From: DAITAZ01 sp036824045
GTDB lineage: Bacteria; Pseudomonadota; Gammaproteobacteria; Burkholderiales; Rhodocyclaceae
DNA length: 41,510 bases
Reading direction: 5' to 3'
NCBI GenBank assembly: GCA_036824045.1
Contig: DAITAZ010000032.1
Span: forward strand, 1 to 41,510
Shown piece by piece: positions 26,100 through 34,641 of the stretch (the stretch's first letter is position 1; the number at the start of each line of letters is the position of its first letter). Position numbers and translations under genes: made by a program. The notes beneath the pieces were generated by a model, which saw only the letters and a program-made list of their open reading frames with translations, was not told the origin of the DNA and did no database searches.

Positions 26100-26368
26100 T
26101 GGCACTGACCTCCGACGACCTGACAGGGATCGCTGCGCTGGCGGGCCAGAGCGGGTCCGTGCGGGAGCTGGCGGCCGCCCTGCGCGGCCGCTTTGCCGGC
26201 CTGCGGGTGACCGTGCTCGACCCGCTGGACGTGCGGGACGAAACACCCCTGAAGCATTTGCCCGGTTGCGATCTGTTCCTGATGGCTTCCGACGGCCACT
26301 GCTGGAGCATGACCACCGACCCCGCCCAGGCGGTCGGCATCGTGCTCACGCCAAGGAGCACGCCATGA
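26099..26368 (+). CDS. Small nif-operon protein, unknown function
   Basis: An 89-residue soluble protein that I do not assign to a named family. It seems to have an alpha/beta fold: DDLTGIAALAGQSGSVRELA, AALRGRFAGLRVTVLDPLDV, then LPGCDLFLMASDGHCWSMT and AVGIVLTPR. It overlaps nifT by one base (TGATG) and the DegT-like gene by four (ATGA), so it is tightly coupled to both. Confidence 0.75.
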   Translation: MALTSDDLTGIAALAGQSGSVRELAAALRGRFAGLRVTVLDPLDVRDETPLKHLPGCDLFLMASDGHCWSMTTDPAQAVGIVLTPRSTP

Positions 26369-27558
26369 GCGACACCCCCGAGACCGAAAGCACCGAGGAA
26401 CTGGACTGGATTCCCCTGTCCGACCCGGACGTGAGCATTGCCGAGATCGCCGCCGTCACCGACGCCCTGCGCTCGCCCCGGCTGTCGGCCGGGCAACGGG
26501 TGGCGGACTTCGAGGACGAGTTCGCCGCCGCCCATGGCCGGCGCTACGGCGTGGCCACCAGCAGCGGCGTCATCGCCACCTGGCTGGCGCTGCGCGCCCT
26601 GGGGCTGGGCCCGGGCGACGAAGTGATCGCCGCGGCCTATAGCTGGCACCAGGTGGCCCACGCCATCAGCCACGCGGGCGCCACCCCGGTGTTCGCCGAC
26701 ATCGACTACTGGTCCGGCTGCCTCTCGCCCCAGAAAGCCGCCGACCGCATCACCCCCGCCACCCGCGCCATCATCGCCGGCAACTGCAACGGCCACCCGG
26801 CGGACTGGCAGGCCCTCCGCTCCCTGGCGGGCGAGCGGGGCATCGCCCTGATCGAGGATTCCACCGAAGCCATCGGCTCCCGCTACCAGGGCCGGATGGT
26901 GGGCACCTTCGGCGACATGGCGGTGTTCGACTTCTCCCAGCCCTCGGCCCTGTGCTGTGGCGAAGGCGGCATGGTGCTCACCGACGACCCGGCCCTGGCC
27001 ACCGAACTGCGCTACCTGCGCGCCCATTCGCTGGAAGACCGCCGCTCCGTATCAGTGGGTTCCCGCGCCCCGCTCTCGGCCAACATGAGCGAGCTCACCG
27101 CCGCCCTGGGGTTGGCGCAACTGGAGCGGCTGGACGAGATTCTGGCCCGGCGCAAGCGGGTGGAGTCCTGGTACCTGGAAGAAATGCAGAGCTTCGAGGG
27201 GATCAAGCCCCCCTACCTGGCGCCAGACGTGGACGAGGTGCACTGGATGCTCTACGTGGTGCACCTGGGTACCCGCTTCACCGCCAGCGCCCGCAACCAG
27301 ATCGTCGACGACGTGGAGACCGAAGCCATCGAGGTCGCCCCCTACAGCCATCCGCTGCACCAGCAGTTCCACTACCAGCGCTACGGCGAGGCCAGCAATT
27401 GCGGGCGCGGCCGCCTGGCCATCACCGAGCGGATCGCCGATCGCTCCCTGGCCTTGCCCTTCCACGCCCACCTGACGCAGGACCACATCAAGTTCATCGT
27501 CAAGACGCTGAAGGACGCTTCCACCAACGTCGGCGCCGGTGCCGCCATCTACCTATAA
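26365..27558 (+). CDS. DegT/DnrJ/EryC1-fold protein lacking the PLP lysine
   Basis: A 397-residue protein of the sugar-aminotransferase family. It has FEDEFAAAHGRRYGVATSSG, GPGDEVIAAAYSWHQVAHAI, IEDSTEAIGSRYQG, GTFGDMAVFDFSQPS and CGEGGMVLTDD. In the family the last block reads FSFxxxKxxxxGEGG with the Lys forming the PLP Schiff base; here that position is Ser194. The usual EDxAHA motif is EDSTEA, so the ring-stacking His is also changed, while the Asp that contacts the pyridine nitrogen is kept. It may bind PMP or PLP non-covalently or be a pseudoenzyme. CAAGGAG precedes the ATG. No sugar or cell-wall genes surround it; its neighbours are nif genes. Confidence 0.9.
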   Translation: MSDTPETESTEELDWIPLSDPDVSIAEIAAVTDALRSPRLSAGQRVADFEDEFAAAHGRRYGVATSSGVIATWLALRALGLGPGDEVIAAAYSWHQVAHAISHAGATPVFADIDYWSGCLSPQKAADRITPATRAIIAGNCNGHPADWQALRSLAGERGIALIEDSTEAIGSRYQGRMVGTFGDMAVFDFSQPSALCCGEGGMVLTDDPALATELRYLRAHSLEDRRSVSVGSRAPLSANMSELTAALGLAQLERLDEILARRKRVESWYLEEMQSFEGIKPPYLAPDVDEVHWMLYVVHLGTRFTASARNQIVDDVETEAIEVAPYSHPLHQQFHYQRYGEASNCGRGRLAITERIADRSLALPFHAHLTQDHIKFIVKTLKDASTNVGAGAAIYL

Positions 27559-27570
27559 CCAGGAGCCACC

Positions 27571-28434
27571 ATGCCCACAACCCTGACCGAGAGCGGCAGC
27601 CAGGTGCTGCCCGAAGACCTGCTGGACGCCCTGGGCGCCGGCCAACTGGTGCCCTACCTGGGCCCCCGGGTGCTCAGCCTGTGCCCGGACTACCCGGTGC
27701 CGGCCACGCCCGAGGATCTGGTCGCCCAACTCACCGCCAAGACCTCGGTGCCCCACAAGATCCGGGGCCGGCTCACCCAGTCGGCCCAGTTCATCGAGAA
27801 CTTCAAGCACCGCAAAACCCTGGTGGGCCTGATGGACGGCGCCTTCGCCGCCCCGGCCAGGCCCGGCCCCCTGCACGCCGCCCTGGCAAGCCTGGGTCTG
27901 CCGCTGATCGTGGACGCCTGGTACGACAACGCCAGCTTCGCCGCCCTCCAGGCTGGCCTGCCCCCCGAGGACTGGGGCATGGTGCAGGGGCTGTCCCAAT
28001 CCGAGCACTTCGGCACCTGGACGGGGTGGTACGACGGCCACGGCGCCCCCGCCCCGGACCCCAAACCCGGGTGGAAAACGCTGCTCTACAAGCCCCTGGG
28101 CGGGCAGGCCCCTGCCAGCAACTACCTCGTGTCCGACAGCGACTACGTGGAGGTGCTGACCGAGATCGACATCCAGACACCCATCCCGGCCGAGGTGCAG
28201 GGCCTGCGCACGGGCAGGTCCTTCCTGTTCCTGGGTTGCCGCTTCAATGATCAACTGCCCCGGGCCTTCGCCCGCCAGATCATGAAACGCTCCTCCGACG
28301 TGCACTGGGCGGTGCTGCCGGACGAACCGACCCGGATGGAGGCGCGCTTCCTGGAGGAGCAGAACATCCGGCGCATCGACGCGCCGCTGGAGGACTTCGT
28401 CGCCGTCCTGCTGGAGAAGCTGCACACCGCCTGA
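27571..28434 (+). CDS. SIR2-like protein of the nif operon, catalytic residues replaced
   Basis: A 287-residue protein with the outline of a SIR2-like Rossmann domain: an N-terminal loop LGAGQLVPYLGPRVL, IVDAWYD where family members read TTNYD, LLYKPLGG where they read YKLHG, SDSDYVEVL (usual TExDY) and FLFLGCRFND near the end. The NAD-hydrolysing Asn is Trp117 and the catalytic His is Leu176. Binding of NAD-like ligands may remain, but normal deacylase or NADase chemistry is unlikely. It follows the DegT-like gene by 12 bases with a CAGGAG ribosome site. Its role is unknown; a redox or nucleotide sensor for nitrogenase assembly is speculation. Confidence 0.8.
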   Translation: MPTTLTESGSQVLPEDLLDALGAGQLVPYLGPRVLSLCPDYPVPATPEDLVAQLTAKTSVPHKIRGRLTQSAQFIENFKHRKTLVGLMDGAFAAPARPGPLHAALASLGLPLIVDAWYDNASFAALQAGLPPEDWGMVQGLSQSEHFGTWTGWYDGHGAPAPDPKPGWKTLLYKPLGGQAPASNYLVSDSDYVEVLTEIDIQTPIPAEVQGLRTGRSFLFLGCRFNDQLPRAFARQIMKRSSDVHWAVLPDEPTRMEARFLEEQNIRRIDAPLEDFVAVLLEKLHTA

Positions 28435-28513
28435 GGCACCGCAACAACCCGCCGGCCCATCGGGGCCGGCGCCGGTCACAACAACAGGTTTCATCCCCAC
28501 GGAGTCATCATCC

Positions 28514-28810
28514 ATGCCCATCCTGACCATTTTGCCTTCGGGCAAGACCATCACCGTTCCCACCGGCGCCACCCTGCTTGCCGGCATCGTCGCCGCCGGC
28601 GAGCCCATCGGCCACAAATGCGATGGCAAGGGAGAATGCGGGAGTTGCCACCTGTTCATCCAGGAAGGCCGCAAATCCTTGCCCCGCATCCAGAAAGCCG
28701 AAAACGAAAAGCTCGACTCCCTGGTGGGCGTCGGCTCCAAATCGCGCCTGGCCTGCCAGGCCACGATCGGTGAAGAACCGGTCACCGTGGAGCTGCTGAG
28801 CTTCGTCTGA
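28514..28810 (+). CDS. 2Fe-2S ferredoxin, last gene of the nif operon
   Basis: A 98-residue plant-type ferredoxin with Cys36-x5-Cys42-x2-Cys45-x35-Cys81 (KCDGKGECGSC, RLACQA). It belongs to the group found in nif operons and may give electrons to nitrogenase or to cluster assembly. It has a CACGGAG ribosome site. A strong terminator follows 18 bases after the stop. Confidence 0.93.
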   Translation: MPILTILPSGKTITVPTGATLLAGIVAAGEPIGHKCDGKGECGSCHLFIQEGRKSLPRIQKAENEKLDSLVGVGSKSRLACQATIGEEPVTVELLSFV

Positions 28811-28828
28811 GCCAGGGCCCCAAGCCTC

Positions 28829-28861
28829 ACGAAAAAGCGGGCCCCGGGCCCGCTTTTTCGT
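28829..28861. terminator. Intrinsic terminator ending the nif operon
   Basis: A 16-bp perfect inverted repeat (ACGAAAAAGCGGGCCC and its complement around one C), with T5 in the right arm and A5 in the left, so it can work both ways. Confidence 0.92.
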
Positions 28862-28963
28862 GCACCTCCGCCAGCCCAATACTCCCCGAACGCATACCCA
28901 AACATCAAATTCTGTATCGCCCCGCCCTCAAGGTCTGCACTTCTCGCCCGTTAGAGCAATGGT

Positions 28964-28996
28964 CCGTGCCGGTGTGCCCATTCGGGTGCGGCACGG
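28964..28996 (+). other. Hairpin-forming leader upstream of the PhnD-like gene
   Basis: CCGTGCCG (28964-28971) pairs perfectly with CGGCACGG (28989-28996), with an inner CCC/GGG pairing across ATTC. No U-tract follows, so it is not a terminator. It could be an operator or a structured leader. Confidence 0.4.
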
Positions 28997-29054
28997 CTCT
29001 TGTCACCAGAACCTCCGGGCCCAAGCGCCCGACCTGTTGGGAGCGGAAAAGGCT

Positions 29055-29882
29055 ATGGACCGGACCAGACGCACACTGCTCAAGGCCTGCGGCATGCTGG
29101 CCTTGCCCGGGACCTTGCTGGCCAACGCCGGACCGTTCCGGATTGGCGTGGCACCCCATACCAGCGCCCGGGTCATCATCGAGCAGTACCAGCCCCTGCG
29201 CCGGCACCTGGAACGCCAGCTCGGCCGCCCGGCCCTGGTGGTGACCGCGCCGGACTTCAACGATTTCATCCGCCGCGCCCTGCGCAACGAGTTCGATCTG
29301 GTGGTCACCACCGGCCATCAGGCCCGGCTGCTGCAGACGGACGCGGGCTATCTGCCGCTGCTGACCTATCAGAGTGAATTCAAGGCCTTCGCCGTGGTGG
29401 CCAAGCAAGGCCCGGTGCAGCGCCCGGCCGATCTGGCCGGCAAGGTGGTGCTGGGGCTCTCCCCTACCTCGCTGGTCACCCTGTGGGGCTGGCATTGGCT
29501 GCAGGACCAGAACCTGCGCCAGACCGCCACGCCCCGCCACGTGAGCGCCGCCGACAGCGTGGCCCAGCAGGTTCTTGGCGGGGAGGCGGCCGCCGGGTTC
29601 ATGTCCTCGGCCAACTTCGACAAGCTGCCGGAGGCCAGCCGCAGCCGCCTGCGGGTGCTGGCCGAGAGCGACTCCCTGGCCGGGCGGGTGTACATGCTCA
29701 ACCCCCGCAGCGGCCCCAGCCGCGAAGACATGGAAGCCACGTTGGCGGAGTTCGCCGCCGGCACCGAAGGCAAGCAGTACTTCGCCACCAACCACCTGGG
29801 CGGCTACCGCAAGCTGCGCCCCAACGAACTGGCGCAGATGGACCGGTACGCAGCCGAAGTCCGCCTGGCCATTGCCCAGTAA
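29055..29882 (+). CDS. PhnD-like periplasmic substrate-binding protein
   Basis: A 275-residue exported protein of the phosphate/phosphite/phosphonate-binding family. It has a Tat-like or Sec signal (MDRTRRTLLKACGMLALPGT), then FRIGVAPHTSARVII, YQPLRRHLERQLGRP, DFNDFIRRALRNEFDLVVTTG and a hinge segment VLGLSPTSLVTL. No transporter genes are beside it; a sensor kinase gene follows after 12 bases. It is therefore more likely a ligand-binding partner of that kinase than an importer subunit. The ligand is not readable from sequence. The ATG at 29055 was chosen because it starts the signal peptide. Confidence 0.88.
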   Translation: MDRTRRTLLKACGMLALPGTLLANAGPFRIGVAPHTSARVIIEQYQPLRRHLERQLGRPALVVTAPDFNDFIRRALRNEFDLVVTTGHQARLLQTDAGYLPLLTYQSEFKAFAVVAKQGPVQRPADLAGKVVLGLSPTSLVTLWGWHWLQDQNLRQTATPRHVSAADSVAQQVLGGEAAAGFMSSANFDKLPEASRSRLRVLAESDSLAGRVYMLNPRSGPSREDMEATLAEFAAGTEGKQYFATNHLGGYRKLRPNELAQMDRYAAEVRLAIAQ

Positions 29883-29894
29883 CCCCCCAGGACC

Positions 29895-31790
29895 ATGGCA
29901 CTCACCCTTCGCTCCAACTGGCTGCCGCGAACGATCCGCACCCGGCTGCTCCTCGCCGCCCTGTGCGTCGAAGTCGCCATGCTCAGCCTGCTGGTGACCA
30001 ACAGCCTGCGCCTGCAGGACGACAACCTGCTGAGCCAGGCGCGGGTGCACGCCAACCAGATGACGCCGGTGCTCGCCGCCGCCCTGCTCGCCCCCCTCGC
30101 CCAACAGGATTACGCCACCGTGCAGGCCGTGGCGGACGAAAGCCAGGCGGTGGAAGGCATCGAGTACGTGGCCGTGGTGGGGCTGGACGGCAGAACGGTC
30201 GCCATCAGCGGCTGGGACCGGAACCAGCCCTTGCCGGAGGCGCGCGCCACCCTGGAAACCTCCGACGGCAAGCTCACCCGCTACGATGTCTCCCGCCCCA
30301 TCGAGATGTACGGCCAGCCCCTGGGCTACCTGCGCTTCGGGCTGGACCTCACCCATGTGTCCGCCGCCCGCCATCGGCTGATGACCCAGGGCGTGGCCAT
30401 CGCGCTGGTGGAGGTCTTCCTCTCCGCCGCGCTGCTCATGGGCCTGGGCATCCTGCTCACCCGCCACCTCAACGCTCTCACCCACGCCAGTGAGGAAGTG
30501 CGTCGCGGCAATCTGACGCCGACCCCCGTGGCGGAGGGCGACGACGACATCGGGCAACTGGGCGCGGCCTTCAACGCCATGTCCCGCGCCGTGGCCGAAC
30601 GGGTGCACGAGCTCACCGACGCCCGCGACCGGCAGTTGCAACTGGCCCGGGCCGTGGAACTGGAGCGCGCCCGCCTGCAGGCCCTGCTGGAAGCCATGGA
30701 TATCGGCGTGCTCTTTGCCGACAGCCAGGGCACGGTGCTCTACGCCAACCCCGCGTTCAGCGAAATCTGGTCCCTGCCCGAATCCCTGCCCATCTCCGGC
30801 CGGCCCCTGGACCAGCTCGCCATCCATCTCAAAGCCCACTGCCGCGACGTGCAAGACCCGCTGGCGCAGATGCTGGGGCGGCACGAATGCCACCTCACCA
30901 ACGGCCGCATCATCACCATCAACGATTACCCGGTGGTGGACGCCCGCGGGCAGACGGTGGGCAAGCTGGAAACCTGCATCGACGTCACCGCCTCCCGCCG
31001 TGCCGCCCGCCAACTGGTGGAAGCCAAGGAAGCGGCGGAATCCGCCAACCGGGCCAAGACCGCCTTCGTCGCCAGCATGTCCCACGAACTGCGCACGCCC
31101 CTCAACAGCATCCTGGGCTTCGCCGAGTTGCTGCGGGACGACGCCCAGAACGACGAGCACCGGGAATGGGCGGGCCTGGTGCTGGACAGCGGCCGCAGCC
31201 TGCTGGGCCAGCTCAACCAGTTGCTGGACATTGCCCGGATCGAGGCGGGCCGCATGGAGGTCAACGCCATGCGCTTCGCCACCGTGCCCCTGCTCCAGGA
31301 AGCCTTGGGCCTGCACCGCCAGGACGCCGCCGGCAAGTCCCTTCAGCTCAGTCTGGAAACCGACCCCGCGCTACCGCCGGAGTGGTCCTGCGACCGCACT
31401 CACATCCTGCAGATCCTGGGCCACCTGCTCAGTAACGCGGTGAAGTTCACCGAGCAAGGCGCCATCACCGTGTCCGCCCGCATGCTCCCGGGCCAGGAAT
31501 CCATCGAAATCCGGGTGCGCGACACCGGCATCGGCATCGCCCCGGAGCACCTGCCCCGCATCTTCAACCGCTTCGAGCAGATGGAGGACTACGCCACCCG
31601 CCGCTCCGCCGGCGCCGGTCTGGGCCTCGCGCTGGTGAAGGAACTGGTGCAGTTGCTCGGCGGCCGGGTGGCGGTGGAATCCGAAGTGCTCAAGGGCAGC
31701 ACCTTCACCGTGGTGCTCCCCTTCGTCACCCCGGACGCAGCCCACGCCGAAACCACCCTGCCCGACGCAGACCGCCCCGCCCAGGGTTGA
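29895..31790 (+). CDS. Membrane sensor histidine kinase with PAS domain
   Basis: A 631-residue kinase: TM1 about 17-38, a periplasmic domain about 39-164, TM2 about 165-187, HAMP to about 242, a short coiled coil, PAS about 261-375, dimerisation helix with phospho-His397 (MSHELRTPLN), then the ATPase domain (LLSNAVKFTEQG, DTGIGIAPEHL, GLGLALVKELV). There is no receiver or HPt domain, so its response regulator must be encoded elsewhere; none is adjacent. Pairing with the binding protein upstream suggests the periplasmic domain reads the loaded protein. It lies directly after the nif operon but is separated by a terminator. Confidence 0.93.
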   Translation: MALTLRSNWLPRTIRTRLLLAALCVEVAMLSLLVTNSLRLQDDNLLSQARVHANQMTPVLAAALLAPLAQQDYATVQAVADESQAVEGIEYVAVVGLDGRTVAISGWDRNQPLPEARATLETSDGKLTRYDVSRPIEMYGQPLGYLRFGLDLTHVSAARHRLMTQGVAIALVEVFLSAALLMGLGILLTRHLNALTHASEEVRRGNLTPTPVAEGDDDIGQLGAAFNAMSRAVAERVHELTDARDRQLQLARAVELERARLQALLEAMDIGVLFADSQGTVLYANPAFSEIWSLPESLPISGRPLDQLAIHLKAHCRDVQDPLAQMLGRHECHLTNGRIITINDYPVVDARGQTVGKLETCIDVTASRRAARQLVEAKEAAESANRAKTAFVASMSHELRTPLNSILGFAELLRDDAQNDEHREWAGLVLDSGRSLLGQLNQLLDIARIEAGRMEVNAMRFATVPLLQEALGLHRQDAAGKSLQLSLETDPALPPEWSCDRTHILQILGHLLSNAVKFTEQGAITVSARMLPGQESIEIRVRDTGIGIAPEHLPRIFNRFEQMEDYATRRSAGAGLGLALVKELVQLLGGRVAVESEVLKGSTFTVVLPFVTPDAAHAETTLPDADRPAQG

Positions 31791-31937
31791 GCCGGGGGCA
31801 AGATCAAGCCGCCCCCTCGCGCCCACGCTCCCGGCCCCAAAACGCCAAGCGAGGAATGCAGCCCCGGGCCTTGGGCGATGCATCCCTTGCGGACCATGAG
31901 TTGAGCCCACCGGGGGAGGCATGCCGGTTCCGCGGAT

Positions 31938-32327
31938 TCACGCCGTGGCGGAAGGCCCCTGCAGCGCCTGTTGCCAGGCCTTGCGCGCCGCCAGGGCGGC
32001 GGCCAGCACCACCGGCCCCATGGGCAGCATCAGCGCCGCGCCGAGCCCGCACACCCAGAACTTGAGCTTGCCCTGACCCTCCATCTGGCCGATGGCCCGC
32101 CCGCACAGATAGGGCAGCAGCACGCCCAGCAGGCATACCACGGCCGCCACCACGGCAAACACGTGCCAGTAGGTTTCCTCGGTACTGCCAGGAACTTCGA
32201 GGGCCATGTCGGCAATCCAGGCGGCGCCGGCCATGGCGGCGATGGCACCCACCACGGTGGCGACACGGATGATCTGATAGGCCCGGCGCACCGCGGACTG
32301 GGCCTGGGAAGGAATGGTGACAACCAC
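31938..32327 (-). CDS. Small three-helix membrane protein, unknown
   Basis: A 129-residue protein with three hydrophobic segments (VATVVGAIAAMAGAAWIADM, YWHVFAVVAAVVCLLGVLLP, VCGLGAALMLPMGPVVLAAA). I do not recognise a family. The start is uncertain: a GTG at 32327 is preceded by GAGGT at suitable distance; no suitable ATG exists nearby. It is on the minus strand, convergent with the kinase gene. Confidence 0.6.
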   Translation of the reverse strand: MVVTIPSQAQSAVRRAYQIIRVATVVGAIAAMAGAAWIADMALEVPGSTEETYWHVFAVVAAVVCLLGVLLPYLCGRAIGQMEGQGKLKFWVCGLGAALMLPMGPVVLAAALAARKAWQQALQGPSATA

Positions 32328-32449
32328 GCTCGGCACCTCGCTACTGTTGGCAGAGCCTGCAACAGTAGCGCCCCGCCCGCCGGGGGAGCGCCGCGAAGTC
32401 CGGCCCAATCGCAGCGCTTTTCGGCGCTTGGGCCATGGCGCCCCGGTGC

Positions 32450-33739
32450 CTACACCGAGCCGGGCGGGACCACCACCGGCCCCGCCGGGGCACGCTCCAA
32501 ACAGGTGCGGAAGCGCCCGTCCACCCGCCGGGCAAACCACTCGGTGGTCAGCTTGCGCTGGATCTTCGGGCTCTTGAGGTCGATGCGCGGCAGGGTCTCC
32601 CGCGGGAAACCGCCCCCCGTCTGGTCCGCCAGGGCAAACACCCGCTGATAGACGGGCGTGTGGGCAAAGCCGTAGGTTTTTTCCAGCTTCAGGTCCCGCA
32701 CCACCTCGGTCAGCCGCATGTTCAGCCGGCTGGTCAACACGTCCAGCGCCTGCAGGGTGGCACTGGGGGTATTGGAGGGCGTGCGGTCCTTGTCGTAGCG
32801 CAGCAGGTCGCCGTCCAGATCCAGGCTGCGGCCGGAAAGCCGCGCCACCGCATGCTGGAAAGCCGCATTGCGGCTGGAGTAGCGCCCGGCGTTGAAATCG
32901 GCAAAACGGTAGATGTACTGGCTGTAGTCCGCCGGATAGTCCAGCAGGTTGGCAATGCCGAAGTACACCCCGCCCCGGCGGGTAAACACCTCCCGCCGCA
33001 TGTCCCCCGCCACCCGCCCGTAGGGGTAGGGCTTTTCCCGGGCATGGTCGTTGGCGAAGGCAATGCTCACCTGCATCGGCCCGGCGGTGCGCACCGGGTT
33101 CATGTCGCCAAACCATTCCTTGCCCTTCGGAATCTCCGCCACCATGTCCTCGAACAAGTCATTCACCTGCTTTTCGGTCTTCAGGCTATCGATCCGCGCC
33201 GAGTAGCTGCGCCCGTCCGGACTGGTCTTAAGCAGCGCCGCCTCCATCACCAGGCTGGGGATGCCGTAGCGCACCCGCCGCGCCTCCAGTTCCTTGCGCA
33301 CCAGCTTGGGCAAGCCCGGCACCACCGGGTCCGCCTGCCAGGTGGATTCCTGCTCGATCACCGCCATCGCCGCGCACACGTTCTCCCGGCTCGGCGCCAG
33401 CCGCAGCGCCACGAACGCCGTGGTGATATCCCCCGCCCAGCCGGCCCGGCCCGGGATGCCCGCCGGCAGTAGCCGTTCCACCAAGGCCCGCACCTCCCGC
33501 TCGTTCGGCACCACCGGCGGCGCCGGCACCGCCACGGGCGGCCGCGCGGGCGGGGTGGTGGATGTAGCGGGGGGCACCGCCACCGGCGGCGCCGAAACCA
33601 CGGGCGGCACCGCCGGTCCCTGCCCCGGCATCTTCGGCGAGGGACGCGACTCGTATTGCCCCGTGGACGCACAACCAGCCAGCACCAGGGCACACGCCCA
33701 GGCAAGGGAAAGACGGCGGGAAATCAGCGCAGCAGCCAT
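32450..33739 (-). CDS. DUF1615-family lipoprotein
   Basis: A 429-residue protein. The signal peptide ends in the lipobox LAGC, so it is a lipid-anchored envelope protein. A Pro/Val-rich low-complexity stretch (about residues 40-80) follows. The body carries features of DUF1615: ENVCAAMAVIEQESTWQADP resembles a lysozyme-like transglycosylase core with a possible catalytic Glu in IEQEST, then AGPMQVSIAFANDHAR, GVYFGIANLLDYP and YRFADFNAGRY. A role in peptidoglycan turnover fits these motifs but is inferred. The start at 33739 was chosen to give a normal signal peptide; the longer open frame to 33820 would spoil it. Confidence 0.85.
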   Translation of the reverse strand: MAAALISRRLSLAWACALVLAGCASTGQYESRPSPKMPGQGPAVPPVVSAPPVAVPPATSTTPPARPPVAVPAPPVVPNEREVRALVERLLPAGIPGRAGWAGDITTAFVALRLAPSRENVCAAMAVIEQESTWQADPVVPGLPKLVRKELEARRVRYGIPSLVMEAALLKTSPDGRSYSARIDSLKTEKQVNDLFEDMVAEIPKGKEWFGDMNPVRTAGPMQVSIAFANDHAREKPYPYGRVAGDMRREVFTRRGGVYFGIANLLDYPADYSQYIYRFADFNAGRYSSRNAAFQHAVARLSGRSLDLDGDLLRYDKDRTPSNTPSATLQALDVLTSRLNMRLTEVVRDLKLEKTYGFAHTPVYQRVFALADQTGGGFPRETLPRIDLKSPKIQRKLTTEWFARRVDGRFRTCLERAPAGPVVVPPGSV

Positions 33740-34041
33740 GGGAGCGGATTCAGCAATAACAAGGACCGGGAAGCATAGCCCCTCCGCCGCCAGCCCTCCA
33801 AGCCGCCCGCCGTGACGCAATGCACGGCGGGGGCACCGCCCTCAGGCGGGTTTTCGGCGCACAAGCCCAAGTTCGAGCCTGGCGGAAGCGGGATCACGCA
33901 CAGCGCCGCCCCACTCACTTGCCACCCATCGCCCCCTCGGGTTGGAGTCCCGGCGGTTGGTATCCGTGCCCGGCCCAGCGCGGGCACCCGCGCCATGCCC
34001 CGTCCCCTGGCGCGGGGAGGCTACTCAAACGCCGGCGCCCC
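33740..34041. other. Intergenic stretch without a supported gene
   Basis: About 300 bases between the lipoprotein start and the stop of the next minus-strand gene. No coding, RNA or repeat signal is clear. Confidence 0.5.
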
Positions 34042-34314
34042 TCACAGCAAGGTGAGGACGAATCCGGCTGCGGCCACCCCCAGGCCCGACCACTGCATGG
34101 GCACGCCGAACGCCTGATGCGGCGCCTCTTCCCCCTGCTCCTGGGCTTCGCCGTTGAGCTTCATGCCCAAGAACCAGACCGCCACTGCGGCGAGCACAAA
34201 GGCAACGCGAAAGGCTTTGAAGTTCGAAGCCCCCCAGCCCGTGGCGGCGATGGCCCAGAACGCCAGCGGGATCATGAAGCCGAGAAAGCCCAGCCTCGTC
34301 CAGGTGATAGTCAT
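34042..34314 (-). CDS. Small membrane protein, unknown
   Basis: A 90-residue protein with probably three hydrophobic segments (LGFLGFMIPLAFWAIAATGWG, AFRVAFVLAAVAVWFLGMKL, GLGVAAAGFVLTLL) and a short soluble loop with Glu/Gln. No family is recognised. The ATG at 34314 has GAGGAGCATC before it. It is divergent from purT. Confidence 0.75.
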   Translation of the reverse strand: MTITWTRLGFLGFMIPLAFWAIAATGWGASNFKAFRVAFVLAAVAVWFLGMKLNGEAQEQGEEAPHQAFGVPMQWSGLGVAAAGFVLTLL

Positions 34315-34641
34315 GATGCTCCTCAGAGTAAGTTGAAATCCCTGCAATGCCTCCGAGTGGCACGCCCCGGCGCCCGAGGCCGCCGGTGCCCCCTTTCGGC
34401 ATACAGCGCGTCGGCGATCAAGCGTCAGCCCCCCGACGCCGAGCGGCTCAATGTAGCGGGACCTCACACCGCTCGCCCCCGCCAAAAGCAGCGTATTGCG
34501 GCCATTTTTCCTGCGGGGGCTTTGGCATGTTCTCCCTTCCCCTTCGGGGTGGCCGGGCCGCGAGAGGTGGCGCGGCGTCGGGAGCGCGGGCCCCGGTGCT
34601 ATGATCGGCGGCCACGTTATCCCCCTTTTCCCGGAGCCCCC
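34315..34641. other. Divergent promoter region of purT
   Basis: About 330 bases, no gene seen. TGCTATGAT at 34597-34605 looks like an extended -10 box for purT. Confidence 0.5.
34597..34605 (+). promoter_or_regulatory. Possible extended -10 promoter of purT
   Basis: TG-C-TATGAT is one base from the consensus extended -10. It lies 37 bases before the purT ATG. The -35 region is poor, as allowed for extended -10 promoters. Confidence 0.4.

Noticed and set aside
28905..31316. Minus-strand open frame of 803 codons opposite the PhnD-like and kinase genes
   Set aside because: The plus strand has full kinase and binding-protein motifs.
34350..34366. TGGCAC word upstream of purT
   Set aside because: No -12 GC at the required spacing.
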